7,546 bases of DNA from CBFDBT01 sp965603115 (GTDB lineage: Bacteria; Pseudomonadota; Alphaproteobacteria; Sphingomonadales; Kordiimonadaceae), in NCBI GenBank assembly GCA_965603115.1, contig CBFDBT010000131.1, positions 1 to 7,546 on the forward strand. Direction: 5' to 3'. The position numbers and the translations under genes were made by a program. The notes beneath the pieces were generated by a model. It was not told where the DNA came from. It made no database searches and saw only the letters and a list, made by a program, of their open reading frames with translations. Position 1 is the stretch's first letter, and the number at the start of each line of letters is the position of its first letter. Positions 1 to 6,319 of this stretch are shown here, piece by piece.

Positions 1-50
1 CGCCCAATCTACATTAAACTCAATTGGCCCCGTTATGGCGACCTCTGTTT

Positions 51-85
51 TAGATATGGGAAGAAAACTTGTGAACACAAGGGAG
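51..85 (-). promoter_or_regulatory. Putative RpoH (sigma32) heat-shock promoter facing left
   Basis: On the minus strand there is CTCCCTTGTG (85 to 76), a 14-nt spacer, then TCCCATATC (61 to 53). This resembles the sigma32 consensus CNCCCTTGAA-N13-15-CCCCATNT. The -35 CCCTTG core is complete and the -10 keeps CCCAT. It lies just beyond the terminator that closes the DUF4167 transcript and points out of the window, so it should drive the next gene to the left. In alphaproteobacteria that gene after DUF4167 is often clpB, a classic RpoH target; this identity is inferred because no start codon for it is visible here. The -35 also sits in a perfect inverted repeat, CTTGTG-AA-CACAAG (68-81). Confidence 0.55.
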
Positions 86-109
86 TAGCACAAAAAAGTG
101 TGTAAATGC

Positions 110-136
110 AAAATGGCCGCCAACGGCAGCCATTTT
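110..136 (-). terminator. Rho-independent terminator after the DUF4167 gene
   Basis: Read on the minus strand the RNA forms AAAAUGGCUGC-CGUUG-GCGGCCAUUUU: an 11-bp stem with a 5-nt loop, followed by GCAUUU. One pair is U-G in the minus-strand transcript but would be a C-A mismatch in a plus-strand transcript. The structure is therefore better formed for leftward transcription, which is the direction of the genes. It begins about 20 nt after the DUF4167 stop codon. The terminal U run is short (four U, part of the stem), so efficiency is uncertain. Confidence 0.75.
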
Positions 137-155
137 AAAATTAAATAACACACTC

Positions 156-785
156 TTATTCAGCGGCTTTGGTATCACCCGCGCTCAGTGCATCTACCTT
201 GGCCGTTTCAGGGACCGTTTCAGGGACCGTTTCAGGAGCTTTTTCCGAGGCTTTTTCTGGCAAGGCCGGTTTATTGTCCTCATCTGCTTTTACCCGAGGT
301 GAGCGTTTGCGGGCCACGCGTGGTTTTGCCTTATCATCCAATGGAGCAGCATCTTGCTTAGGCTTTTCAGCTTGCTTGTCACTGATAGACTTATCTGTAT
401 TTCCATCGGCAATCTTAGGCTGATCTTGAGCCGCTGGATCCATAGATTTTTGGTTCTCGCCCTTCATGTTATTTGATGATCGAGACTGATTTCGGTTTCG
501 GTTATTATTATTTCTGGAACGGTCTTTACGATTGCCATCATCCTGTGCGCGATCATTGATTACACGCTGAAAATGTTCCGCAAACTGTAAATAATATTCT
601 TCATTAACCCGATCACCAGCTTGAAGAGCATCTCGAGCCATGCCGAGATATTTGTCCAAATTCTGCTGAGGGTTACCCCTGCTTTTGGAATCTACTCTAT
701 TGCCTGTACCGTTATTTGAACTACCACCGCCTTTGTTTGGCGTATGCCGTGTACGTCCACGACGTACATTCTGACCCTTATTCAT
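156..785 (-). CDS. DUF4167 domain protein, basic and low-complexity, 209 aa
   Basis: A small protein of unknown function, typical of alphaproteobacteria and usually found next to prmC and clpB, as here. Residues 1-35 are basic and glycine/asparagine-rich (RRGRTRHTPNK). Residues 38-78 hold the conserved DUF4167 segment, with NLDKYLGMARDALQAGDRV followed by NEEYYLQFAEHFQRVI; this helical stretch fits the family pattern of a short N-terminal conserved block. Residues 85-107 are rich in Arg/Asn (NNNNRNRNQ), and 108-209 are disordered, Lys/Pro/Glu/Asp-rich, with an ARKRSPRVK basic patch (158-166) and PETV repeats (184-194). The charge pattern suggests nucleic-acid or ribosome contact, but that is inference. 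The ATG at 785 is the first in its frame after an upstream stop; the Shine-Dalgarno is weak (GGTAG region). The gene lies 165 bp after prmC, so it may have its own promoter, and it ends at a clear terminator. Confidence 0.85.
   Translation of the reverse strand: MNKGQNVRRGRTRHTPNKGGGSSNNGTGNRVDSKSRGNPQQNLDKYLGMARDALQAGDRVNEEYYLQFAEHFQRVINDRAQDDGNRKDRSRNNNNRNRNQSRSSNNMKGENQKSMDPAAQDQPKIADGNTDKSISDKQAEKPKQDAAPLDDKAKPRVARKRSPRVKADEDNKPALPEKASEKAPETVPETVPETAKVDALSAGDTKAAE
203..236. repeat. 12-bp tandem repeat (about 2.8 copies) inside the DUF4167 gene
   Basis: The unit CCGTTTCAGGGA is repeated at 203-214, 215-226 and 227-236, where the last copy loses its final two bases. On the coding strand it encodes Pro-Glu-Thr-Val, giving PETVPETVPETA near the C-terminus (residues 184-195). 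The unit is a multiple of three, so copy-number change would keep the frame. The copies are identical at the DNA level, which suggests recent duplication. Confidence 0.9.
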
Positions 786-950
786 ATATTCACTACCAAT
801 GTGTTGAGGTGCAGATCTCGATCATTTTGCTAATAGCAGATTCACCCTTTTGGTGATTCATATCATTATGGCTTTAAGCGCTTAATAATATATACGAGAT
901 GAGGAGACCTTAGCCTTTGTAAAATAATTATCAAGTATTGATTTGAACTT
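786..950 (-). promoter_or_regulatory. prmC-DUF4167 gap with hairpin and paired GANTC sites
   Basis: This 165-bp AT-rich spacer should hold the DUF4167 promoter. Visible elements are TATATT (892 to 887, 5/6 to a sigma70 -10) without a good -35 at the right distance, CATAAT (870 to 865, also 5/6) likewise, and a perfect 12-bp palindrome TTAAGCGCTTAA (874-885). A further hairpin, GAAUCACC-AAAAG-GGUGAAUC on the minus transcript (859 to 839), has one A-A mismatch. The two ends of this hairpin are GANTC motifs (839-843 and 855-859), the CcrM methylation site of many alphaproteobacteria. No complete promoter can be assigned with confidence. Confidence 0.35.
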
Positions 951-1808
951 CTATGTATACATTGCTGAAACCACTCGCTCAATCTGGTCTAAATCTTTGA
1001 AAATTTTAATGTTTTTTAACCCCTTCTCTTGCATCATTTTTGTCAAATCTTTTGCCTGATGAATGCCAACTTCGAAAATAATCAGCGAATCTGGTGCTAA
1101 ATACCCATCCATCCCCTCTAATATCCTCTCATAACAGTCAAGTCCGCTCTGCCCGCCATCAAGGGCAATAACTGGTTCAAAGTCCTTCACACCAGCGTCA
1201 AGTACGGTGATATCCTCTGATGGTATATAGGGCGGATTAGAGAGCAGAACAGTAAAAGGAGTATCACTTTTATCTAAACCCTTAAACCAATCGCTATGCT
1301 GCCACTTAACACGGTCCGAACAACCAATAGTTTTTGCATTCATAGCCGCCACAGTCAGAGCATCTGGGTTGATATCAACGCCAACACCTGTTGCCTGCGG
1401 CATTTCATGCAATAGCGATAAAAGCAAGCATCCGCTGCCCGTACCGAGATCTAGAATTTTATGGGCTTGATTCAGCCCCAACCGAGAAAGCGCTGCTTCA
1501 ACCAGCGTTTCACTGTCACCGCGCGGAATGAGCGTATCCACCGTTACTTTAAATCTATGTTTCCAAAAATCTCTAAAGCCGACAATGTGGGCATAGGGCT
1601 CACCCGATGACCTTCGCTTAACATTATCATCATACTGCTCTGCTTGCTCAACGCTTAACGTTTTCGTCGCATCGATATAAAGTGAGCTTCGATCCCAACC
1701 CGTTATATCCGTCAGTAGTAGCTCAGCTTCCTCGCGTGCACTGGCAATTCCTGCAGCTTCCAGCCGCTCAGTTGCTCCGAGCATGATATCCCAAGCCTTT
1801 AAATTCAA
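951..1808 (-). CDS. prmC: PrmC, release factor glutamine N5-methyltransferase, 285 aa
   Basis: Transfers a methyl group from S-adenosylmethionine to the glutamine of the GGQ motif of release factors RF1/RF2 in the cytoplasm, raising termination efficiency. An N-terminal helical release-factor-binding domain (about 1-85) contains GEPYAHIVGFRDFWKHRF. The Rossmann methyltransferase domain follows: SAM motif ILDLGTGSG (118-126), acidic D145 in GVDINPDAL, and the catalytic/substrate motif NPPY (191-194). LIPRGDSETLVE (93-104) has Gly where relatives usually have Pro (PRPDTE). Its substrate gene prfA lies immediately upstream. The TTG start (1808-1806) overlaps the prfA TGA stop in the 4-nt string TTGA. 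The only nearby ATG is codon 9, which would cut into the first helix, and the TTG start gives the normal family length. Translation is probably coupled to prfA. Confidence 0.95.
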   Translation of the reverse strand: MNLKAWDIMLGATERLEAAGIASAREEAELLLTDITGWDRSSLYIDATKTLSVEQAEQYDDNVKRRSSGEPYAHIVGFRDFWKHRFKVTVDTLIPRGDSETLVEAALSRLGLNQAHKILDLGTGSGCLLLSLLHEMPQATGVGVDINPDALTVAAMNAKTIGCSDRVKWQHSDWFKGLDKSDTPFTVLLSNPPYIPSEDITVLDAGVKDFEPVIALDGGQSGLDCYERILEGMDGYLAPDSLIIFEVGIHQAKDLTKMMQEKGLKNIKIFKDLDQIERVVSAMYT

Positions 1809-2884
1809 AGAGTTTTTTCCATTGCAGCAAGTTTGAGCGCTTGATCTTCGGTTATCAAGGCATCAATAATTTCACCAAGACCTTCCCCAGCGAGCACTTG
1901 GTCAAGCTTATGAAGGGTTAGATTAATACGGTGGTCCGTAACCCGGCCTTGCGGAAAATTATAAGTGCGAATGCGCTCAGAGCGGTCGCCACTGCCAACT
2001 TGATCTTTTCTCGTTGCTGCATATTCACTTTCAACTTTATCTCTTTCATGTTGATAAAGTCGCGCCCTGATTTCCTGCATGGCTATGTCACGGTTTCTAT
2101 GCTGTGACTTCTCACTCGACACAACCATTATACCCGTTGGAACATGAACAATACGAACGGCAGAATCTGTGGTGTTTACGTGCTGACCACCAGAGCCGGA
2201 TGCGCGCATAGTATCAATACGGAGGTCTTCGGGTTTAATGACAACATCAACCTCTTCAGGTTCCGGCATTACTGCAACGGTTGCGGCTGACGTGTGAATA
2301 CGACCACCAGATTCAGTGGTTGGCACACGCTGCACACGGTGCACCCCAGACTCAAATTTGAAACTGGCAAACACACCCGTGCCTTTAATGCTGACAACAA
2401 CTTCCTTGAAACCACCCACATCAGCCGTGGAGCTTGACATTACATCAAATTTCCAGCCTTTCGAATGCGCATATTGCTCATACATACGGTATAAGTCACC
2501 CGCAAATAATGCTGCTTCATCGCCGCCAGTACCCGCGCGAATTTCTAAAATAGCCGGTCTTTCATCTGCTGCATCTTTAGGCATTAACATGATGGAAAGC
2601 TTTTTTTCTATTTCAGGGATAGACTCTTTCAATGCCAGCATTTCTTCCAGTGCCATCGCTTTCATTTCAGGGTCGTCCCCATCGGAGATCATCTCTGCAA
2701 GGTCGAAACATTCATCTCTCGCGTCTCTCAATGCAACAGCCGCCTCAACCACAGGCGTGAGGTCAGAATATTCCTTGCTGATTTTAACAAATTCATCGTT
2801 AGCCATACTTGTTGGGTCGCCAAGCACATGCTCGAGATAGTCATGTCGCTCGGTAAGCGATGTTATTTTTTCGTTCGTGATCAT
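1805..2884 (-). CDS. prfA: Peptide chain release factor 1 (RF1), 359 aa
   Basis: Recognises UAA and UAG in the ribosomal A site and triggers hydrolysis of peptidyl-tRNA. Full length compared with E. coli RF1 (360 aa). Domain 1 is helical (1 to about 105). The core has EIRAGTGGDEAALFAGDLYRMY (114-135), the codon-reading PxT motif as P188-T189-T190 in RVPTTESGGRIH, and the catalytic GGQ at 232-234 in RASGSGGQHVNTTDSAVR. The C-terminal part contains SEKSQHRNRDIAMQ (257-270). The PxT rather than SPF tripeptide separates it from RF2. The ATG lies 2 nt after the hisS stop, with AAGGG overlapping the end of hisS as Shine-Dalgarno, and the stop overlaps prmC. This makes it the third gene of the ispG-hisS-prfA-prmC block. 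Its glutamine 234 is the expected PrmC target. Confidence 0.97.
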   Translation of the reverse strand: MITNEKITSLTERHDYLEHVLGDPTSMANDEFVKISKEYSDLTPVVEAAVALRDARDECFDLAEMISDGDDPEMKAMALEEMLALKESIPEIEKKLSIMLMPKDAADERPAILEIRAGTGGDEAALFAGDLYRMYEQYAHSKGWKFDVMSSSTADVGGFKEVVVSIKGTGVFASFKFESGVHRVQRVPTTESGGRIHTSAATVAVMPEPEEVDVVIKPEDLRIDTMRASGSGGQHVNTTDSAVRIVHVPTGIMVVSSEKSQHRNRDIAMQEIRARLYQHERDKVESEYAATRKDQVGSGDRSERIRTYNFPQGRVTDHRINLTLHKLDQVLAGEGLGEIIDALITEDQALKLAAMEKTL

Positions 2885-2886
2885 TA

Positions 2887-4140
2887 TTAGCCCTTATTCG
2901 CCAGCACTTGTGTTAAATTTTCCATGCCATCTAACTCAATTTCAAGCTGGTCCCCGCTATCGAGGTTTTTAATCATTATCACGCCTTTTTCCAACTCATT
3001 ATCACCAAGGATAAGCGCAAAAGACGCTTGATCATTGTTGGCGCGATTAAGACGCTTTTTAAGATTGCCGGACCTGTCGGAGGTGACAGTAAAGCTTTCA
3101 CTGCGCAAAGCTTCTGCAATTTCTATCGCCTTAAGCTCGGCAGCCTCGCCCATGGGCATCATCACAATGGGCCGCGGTTTTGATGTTGGCTCTGCTATCA
3201 TCATTGCCAAACGGTCGATACCGCCAGCCCAGCCAATACCCGGAGTTGGCGGCCCGCCCAATTGTTTGATTAGTCCGTCATAGCGACCACCAGCAAGTAC
3301 AGTCCCTTGGGATCCTAACGTATCCGTAATAAACTCAAAGGCCGTATGAGTGTAATAATCAAGGCCGCGCACAAGTGTCTCATTATGAACATAAGGCACA
3401 CCAGCCGCCGCAAGCCCATTGCAAACATAGTCAAAAAAGGCTTTGCTATCATCGTTCATATAAGCAGACATTTTGGGAGCAGTTGCGACGATAGCTTTAT
3501 CGCCATCATCCTTTGAATCAAGAATTCTAAGCGGGTTAGTAGTTAGTCGTCGCTGACTATCTTCACTTAGGTCTGATGTATAATCACTAAAATAGCTCAA
3601 CAAAGCATCGCGGTAGGCCATGCGACTGTCATTATCACCCAGGCTATTGAGGTTAAGCGTTATATCCTTCTCAAAACCCAGTTCACTGAGTATCCGGTAG
3701 CCCATTGCGATAATCTCAACATCAGCACCAGCATCAGCTTGGCCAATAAGCTCAGCATTAATCTGGTGAAACTGACGATAGCGACCTTTTTGCGGGCGCT
3801 CATATCGAAAAGTAGGGCCGTGGCTCATGAAGCGGCAAGGCAGATTTTGTTGCATGCCATTGGATATGAAAGATCGCGCAACGCTCGCTGTAAATTCAGG
3901 ACGTAGAGTTAACTCTTCGCCGCCACGATCTTCAAAACTGTACATTTCTTTGGAAACCACATCGGACGCTTCCCCTAAAGGGCGCTTGAAAACCTCGGTA
4001 AATTCAAAGATGGGCGTAGCCAATTCTTCAAACCCATAGCTTGAAGCAACGCGTTTGAAGACATCAACAACTTGCGTAAAGCGTCGAGCATCTTCCCCAT
4101 AAATATCGCGGGTTCCCCGCACAGGCTGCAGTTTTGACAA
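2887..4140 (-). CDS. hisS: Histidyl-tRNA synthetase, 417 aa from a TTG start
   Basis: A class II aminoacyl-tRNA synthetase that charges tRNA-His with histidine in the cytoplasm. Numbered from the TTG: motif 1 region with TPIFEFTEVFKRPLGEASDVV (about 42-62), TLRPEFTASVAR (78-89), motif 2 FRYERPQKGRYRQFHQ (111-126), histidine-binding LVRGLDYYTHTAFEF (256-270) and GGRYDGL (284-290), and motif 3 GIGWAGGIDRL (301-311). A C-terminal anticodon-binding domain follows (about 325-417). A longer frame reaches back to 4206 but overlaps ispG by 56 nt and adds 22 residues (MNSLKPKPPSWLQ...) absent from typical HisRS. The TTG at 4140 sits 7 nt behind a strong AAGGA, and the protein then begins just before KLQPVRGTRDIYGEDA, as in relatives. 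The gap to ispG is 10 nt and to prfA 2 nt; the stop is a doubled TAATAA. Motif 2 is of the canonical bacterial kind. Confidence 0.95.
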   Translation of the reverse strand: MSKLQPVRGTRDIYGEDARRFTQVVDVFKRVASSYGFEELATPIFEFTEVFKRPLGEASDVVSKEMYSFEDRGGEELTLRPEFTASVARSFISNGMQQNLPCRFMSHGPTFRYERPQKGRYRQFHQINAELIGQADAGADVEIIAMGYRILSELGFEKDITLNLNSLGDNDSRMAYRDALLSYFSDYTSDLSEDSQRRLTTNPLRILDSKDDGDKAIVATAPKMSAYMNDDSKAFFDYVCNGLAAAGVPYVHNETLVRGLDYYTHTAFEFITDTLGSQGTVLAGGRYDGLIKQLGGPPTPGIGWAGGIDRLAMMIAEPTSKPRPIVMMPMGEAAELKAIEIAEALRSESFTVTSDRSGNLKKRLNRANNDQASFALILGDNELEKGVIMIKNLDSGDQLEIELDGMENLTQVLANKG

Positions 4141-4147
4141 CAGTTTA

Positions 4148-4152
4148 TCCTT
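4148..4152 (-). promoter_or_regulatory. Shine-Dalgarno that sets the hisS start
   Basis: AAGGA on the minus strand (4152 to 4148) overlaps the ispG TAA stop and lies 7 nt before TTG at 4140. This is the best-spaced ribosome binding site near the 5' end of hisS and favours the TTG over the upstream in-frame start at 4206. The overlap of stop and Shine-Dalgarno suggests coupling of hisS translation to ispG. Confidence 0.75.
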
Positions 4153-5260
4153 ACTTCTTCTTTTCAGCTGCAGCCAACTGGGCGGCTTTGGCTTCAACGA
4201 GTTCAACTATATGATCAACAATTTGATCATCGCTTATTTTGTGGTCAGTCACGCCGGACAGATAAACCATATGGTTTCCATTTCCCCCGCCAGTGAGACC
4301 AATATCTGTTTCGCGGGCTTCGCCGGGCCCATTGACCACACAGCCTATTATCGACAAACTCATCGGTACGTGAATATGCGACAACCGCTCTTCCAATGTC
4401 TCTACTGTTTTAATTACAGGATAGGCTTGGCGAGCGCAACTTGGGCAGCTTATAATTTGAACGCCGCGATGTCTTAGGCCAAGAGATTTTAGCATTTCAA
4501 AACCGACTTTCACCTCTTCTACCGGATCGGCAGACAGAGATACTCTTATGGTATCGCCAATACCAGCCCACATAAGGTTACCCATGCCAATTGCAGACTT
4601 GACCGTGCCACCTCTGAGCGCCCCCGCTTCAGTGATGCCAAGATGCAGAGGATAGTCGCAAGCCTCAGCTAAGCCATGGTAGGCCGCGACACCTAAAAAT
4701 ACATCAGAGGCTTTAACGCTGATTTTAAATTCAAAGAAGTCATTATCTTCTAAAATCTTCGCATGTTCTAGAGCAGATTCAACGAGGGCTTCAGGACAAG
4801 GTTCGCCATATTTTTCGAGCAAATGTTTTTCAAGTGACCCACCGTTCACGCCAATACGCATGCTGCAGCCATTGGCTTTTGCCGCACGAATAACTTCCCT
4901 TACCCGCTCGGGCGAGCCAATATTGCCAGGATTAATCCGCAAACAAGCAGCTCCAGCGTCAGCCGCTTCCAAAGCCCGTTTATAGTGAAAATGAATATCT
5001 GCGATTACGGGAATTTCTGAACCACGACAAATTTCTTTCATGGCTGCAGTAGATTCTATATCAGGACAAGAAACGCGCACAAGATCAGCACCAGCCTCTG
5101 TGACGCTCCTGATTTGGTTTAATGTGGCTTTGGCATCTGAGGTTAATGTATTGGTCATAGTCTGTACAGTAATAGGGGCATCGCCACCTACAGGTACATT
5201 ACCCACCATAATCTGGCGAGACTTTCGACGGGATATATCCCTCCACGGGCGCAAACTCAT
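4151..5260 (-). CDS. ispG: IspG (GcpE), HMB-PP synthase, 369 aa
   Basis: A [4Fe-4S] enzyme of the MEP isoprenoid pathway. It reductively opens 2-C-methyl-D-erythritol 2,4-cyclodiphosphate to (E)-4-hydroxy-3-methylbut-2-enyl diphosphate in the cytoplasm. Numbered from the ATG at 5260, the N-terminal TIM barrel holds VPVGGDAPITVQTMTNT (22-38), IADIHFHYKRALEA (86-99) and LRINPGNIG (107-115). The C-terminal cluster domain has the three iron-sulfur cysteines C272 and C275 in SCPSCAR and C307 in IIGCVVNGPGEA, with the conserved catalytic Glu (314) two residues on from the GPG. Length is close to E. coli IspG (372). A frame extension to a TTG at 5275 adds five residues, but AAAGAG lies 6 nt before the ATG, so the ATG is preferred. 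The C-terminus is Ala/Lys-rich (AAAEKKK). It follows rodZ by 108 bp and precedes hisS by 10 nt, the same order as in E. coli. Confidence 0.96.
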   Translation of the reverse strand: MSLRPWRDISRRKSRQIMVGNVPVGGDAPITVQTMTNTLTSDAKATLNQIRSVTEAGADLVRVSCPDIESTAAMKEICRGSEIPVIADIHFHYKRALEAADAGAACLRINPGNIGSPERVREVIRAAKANGCSMRIGVNGGSLEKHLLEKYGEPCPEALVESALEHAKILEDNDFFEFKISVKASDVFLGVAAYHGLAEACDYPLHLGITEAGALRGGTVKSAIGMGNLMWAGIGDTIRVSLSADPVEEVKVGFEMLKSLGLRHRGVQIISCPSCARQAYPVIKTVETLEERLSHIHVPMSLSIIGCVVNGPGEARETDIGLTGGGNGNHMVYLSGVTDHKISDDQIVDHIVELVEAKAAQLAAAEKKK

Positions 5261-5368
5261 ATTCGACTCTTTCAAGATTTATTGCTTTATGCGCCTATAC
5301 ATGAGCTTGCACGCACATGAAGGCAAGTAAAAACCAGCCTATCAGTCACAATTAAGTAAAGATTTTTG
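5261..5368 (-). other. rodZ-ispG spacer with the ispG ribosome binding site
   Basis: A 108-bp spacer. AAAGAG (5272 to 5267) is the ispG Shine-Dalgarno. I see an inverted repeat CTTGC-N12-GCAAG (5306-5310 and 5323-5327) but no terminator with a T-run and no convincing -35/-10 pair. The simplest reading is that rodZ and ispG share a transcript. Confidence 0.5.
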
Positions 5369-6319
5369 CTATAAAGTTTCAACAAGCCTTAAAATTAGAC
5401 TGTCTGGATCAATTTTGGCATTTTCGATGATGCCACCTTTAACCCCAAGAACACCTAGATCATGTTCACCAATATGTAGCGCTAAACCACCAGCATTGCT
5501 GGTTGTAAGATTAAGCGATGGCCCCATCGGCGGTACATAATGGTCGCCAGAATGCAGCACGCCTTCAAATAAAATTGAATCGCCACTGGTAATGCGAACC
5601 CACGCATCTTGACGCGCTTCAAACATCACCTCTGTTGCCAGTAAATTTAAATCTTTAGAGCCTTCGTCACTTGCATTTGCGACACCCATGAACTGATTGT
5701 TTGCTGGTGTGAATTCTTCTTCCGCTACAACAATTGTCTCGGCTGCTACAATATCGGCTTGAGTAGCGGCATCGGCATCGGCATCGGCATCGGCATTATC
5801 ATGCTTTTCTGGTGCCGTTTGAATATTCCGCTCCAACTGGATGCCATCAATTTTAGCAACGGCCAACTGTGTAATTTCTTTAGGAGGAGACGTAGTCTTG
5901 ACATAGGCAGCCTGTTGACCACCGCCAATGAAAACCATCCATGACGCAGACATCGCAGCCAATGCCACGGCGATCCCACCATAAATAGGGCCTCTTTTTG
6001 CTGTCTTTTTTGCTTCAATAACTGGATTGCTAGGGAGATCAAGATCGCTATCTGCCTCCTCTACAACAACAGGTTTAACAATGGCTTTAAATTCACTAGA
6101 GATTTCATCAACATTGAGCCCCACTTGCTGTGCGAAAGATCGCACAAATCCTACTGCGAAAGGAAAGGCTGGCAGCGCTTCAAAGCGGCCCTCTTCAATT
6201 GCAGTTAGATAACTTTTACTAACGCAAATTTCCCCAGCGATAGAGACAAGCTCCAACCCCGTGTTCCTGCGGGCCTGTTGGATCTTTGCGCCTAATTCAC
6301 ATGCTTCTTGTGCACTCAT
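5369..6319 (-). CDS. rodZ: RodZ-like cytoskeletal membrane protein (HTH plus DUF4115), 316 aa
   Basis: RodZ links MreB filaments to the inner membrane and the cell-wall elongation machinery. The layout is the full RodZ one. A cytoplasmic HTH_25 domain (about 8-78) has LGAKIQQARRNTGLELVSIA and YLTAIEEGRFEALPAFPFAVGFVRSFAQQVGL. A basic juxtamembrane stretch KKTAKRG (104-110) is followed by one membrane helix (about 112-133, IYGGIAVALAAMSASWMVFIGG) and a long disordered periplasmic linker with an Asp-Ala repeat (175-184). A C-terminal DUF4115 beta domain (about 224-316) has VMFEARQDAWVRITSGDSILFEGVLHSGDHY. The basic flank predicts cytoplasmic N-terminus and periplasmic C-terminus. The ATG is secure because an in-frame TGA lies 12 nt upstream; GAGG about 10 nt upstream may serve as Shine-Dalgarno. 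The rodZ-ispG-hisS order matches E. coli and supports the assignment over a generic regulator. Confidence 0.88.
   Translation of the reverse strand: MSAQEACELGAKIQQARRNTGLELVSIAGEICVSKSYLTAIEEGRFEALPAFPFAVGFVRSFAQQVGLNVDEISSEFKAIVKPVVVEEADSDLDLPSNPVIEAKKTAKRGPIYGGIAVALAAMSASWMVFIGGGQQAAYVKTTSPPKEITQLAVAKIDGIQLERNIQTAPEKHDNADADADADAATQADIVAAETIVVAEEEFTPANNQFMGVANASDEGSKDLNLLATEVMFEARQDAWVRITSGDSILFEGVLHSGDHYVPPMGPSLNLTTSNAGGLALHIGEHDLGVLGVKGGIIENAKIDPDSLILRLVETL
5768..5796. repeat. Hexanucleotide microsatellite in rodZ (about 4.8 copies)
   Basis: The unit GGCATC is repeated perfectly from 5768 to 5796. On the coding strand it reads GATGCC, encoding Asp-Ala repeats in the periplasmic linker of RodZ (NADADADADAA). 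Gain or loss of units preserves frame and would only change linker length. Confidence 0.92.

Noticed and set aside
930..942. ATCAA-GTA-TTGAT inverted repeat just after the prmC stop, as a terminator
   Set aside because: The stem is only five mostly A-T pairs with a 3-nt loop and no proper U-run, too weak to call.
2316..2840. A 174-codon open frame on the plus strand opposite prfA
   Set aside because: It is antisense to a full-length, motif-complete RF1 gene. Its translation is low-complexity Ser/Ala-rich with no recognisable domain, as expected for a mirror frame. The same applies to the other plus-strand frames in the window.
5261..5275. TTG at 5275 as the ispG start
   Set aside because: It would place the AAAGAG ribosome binding site inside the coding region. 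The ATG at 5260 has ideal spacing to that site and gives the usual length.
5281..5340. A separate promoter for ispG in the rodZ-ispG spacer
   Set aside because: TTGCCT and TTGTGA occur, but no -10-like hexamer stands at 16-18 nt from either.
5746..6042. A minus-strand frame with a Met-Pro repeat inside rodZ
   Set aside because: It is an alternate-frame shadow of rodZ; the MPMPMP run is just the GATGCC microsatellite read out of frame.
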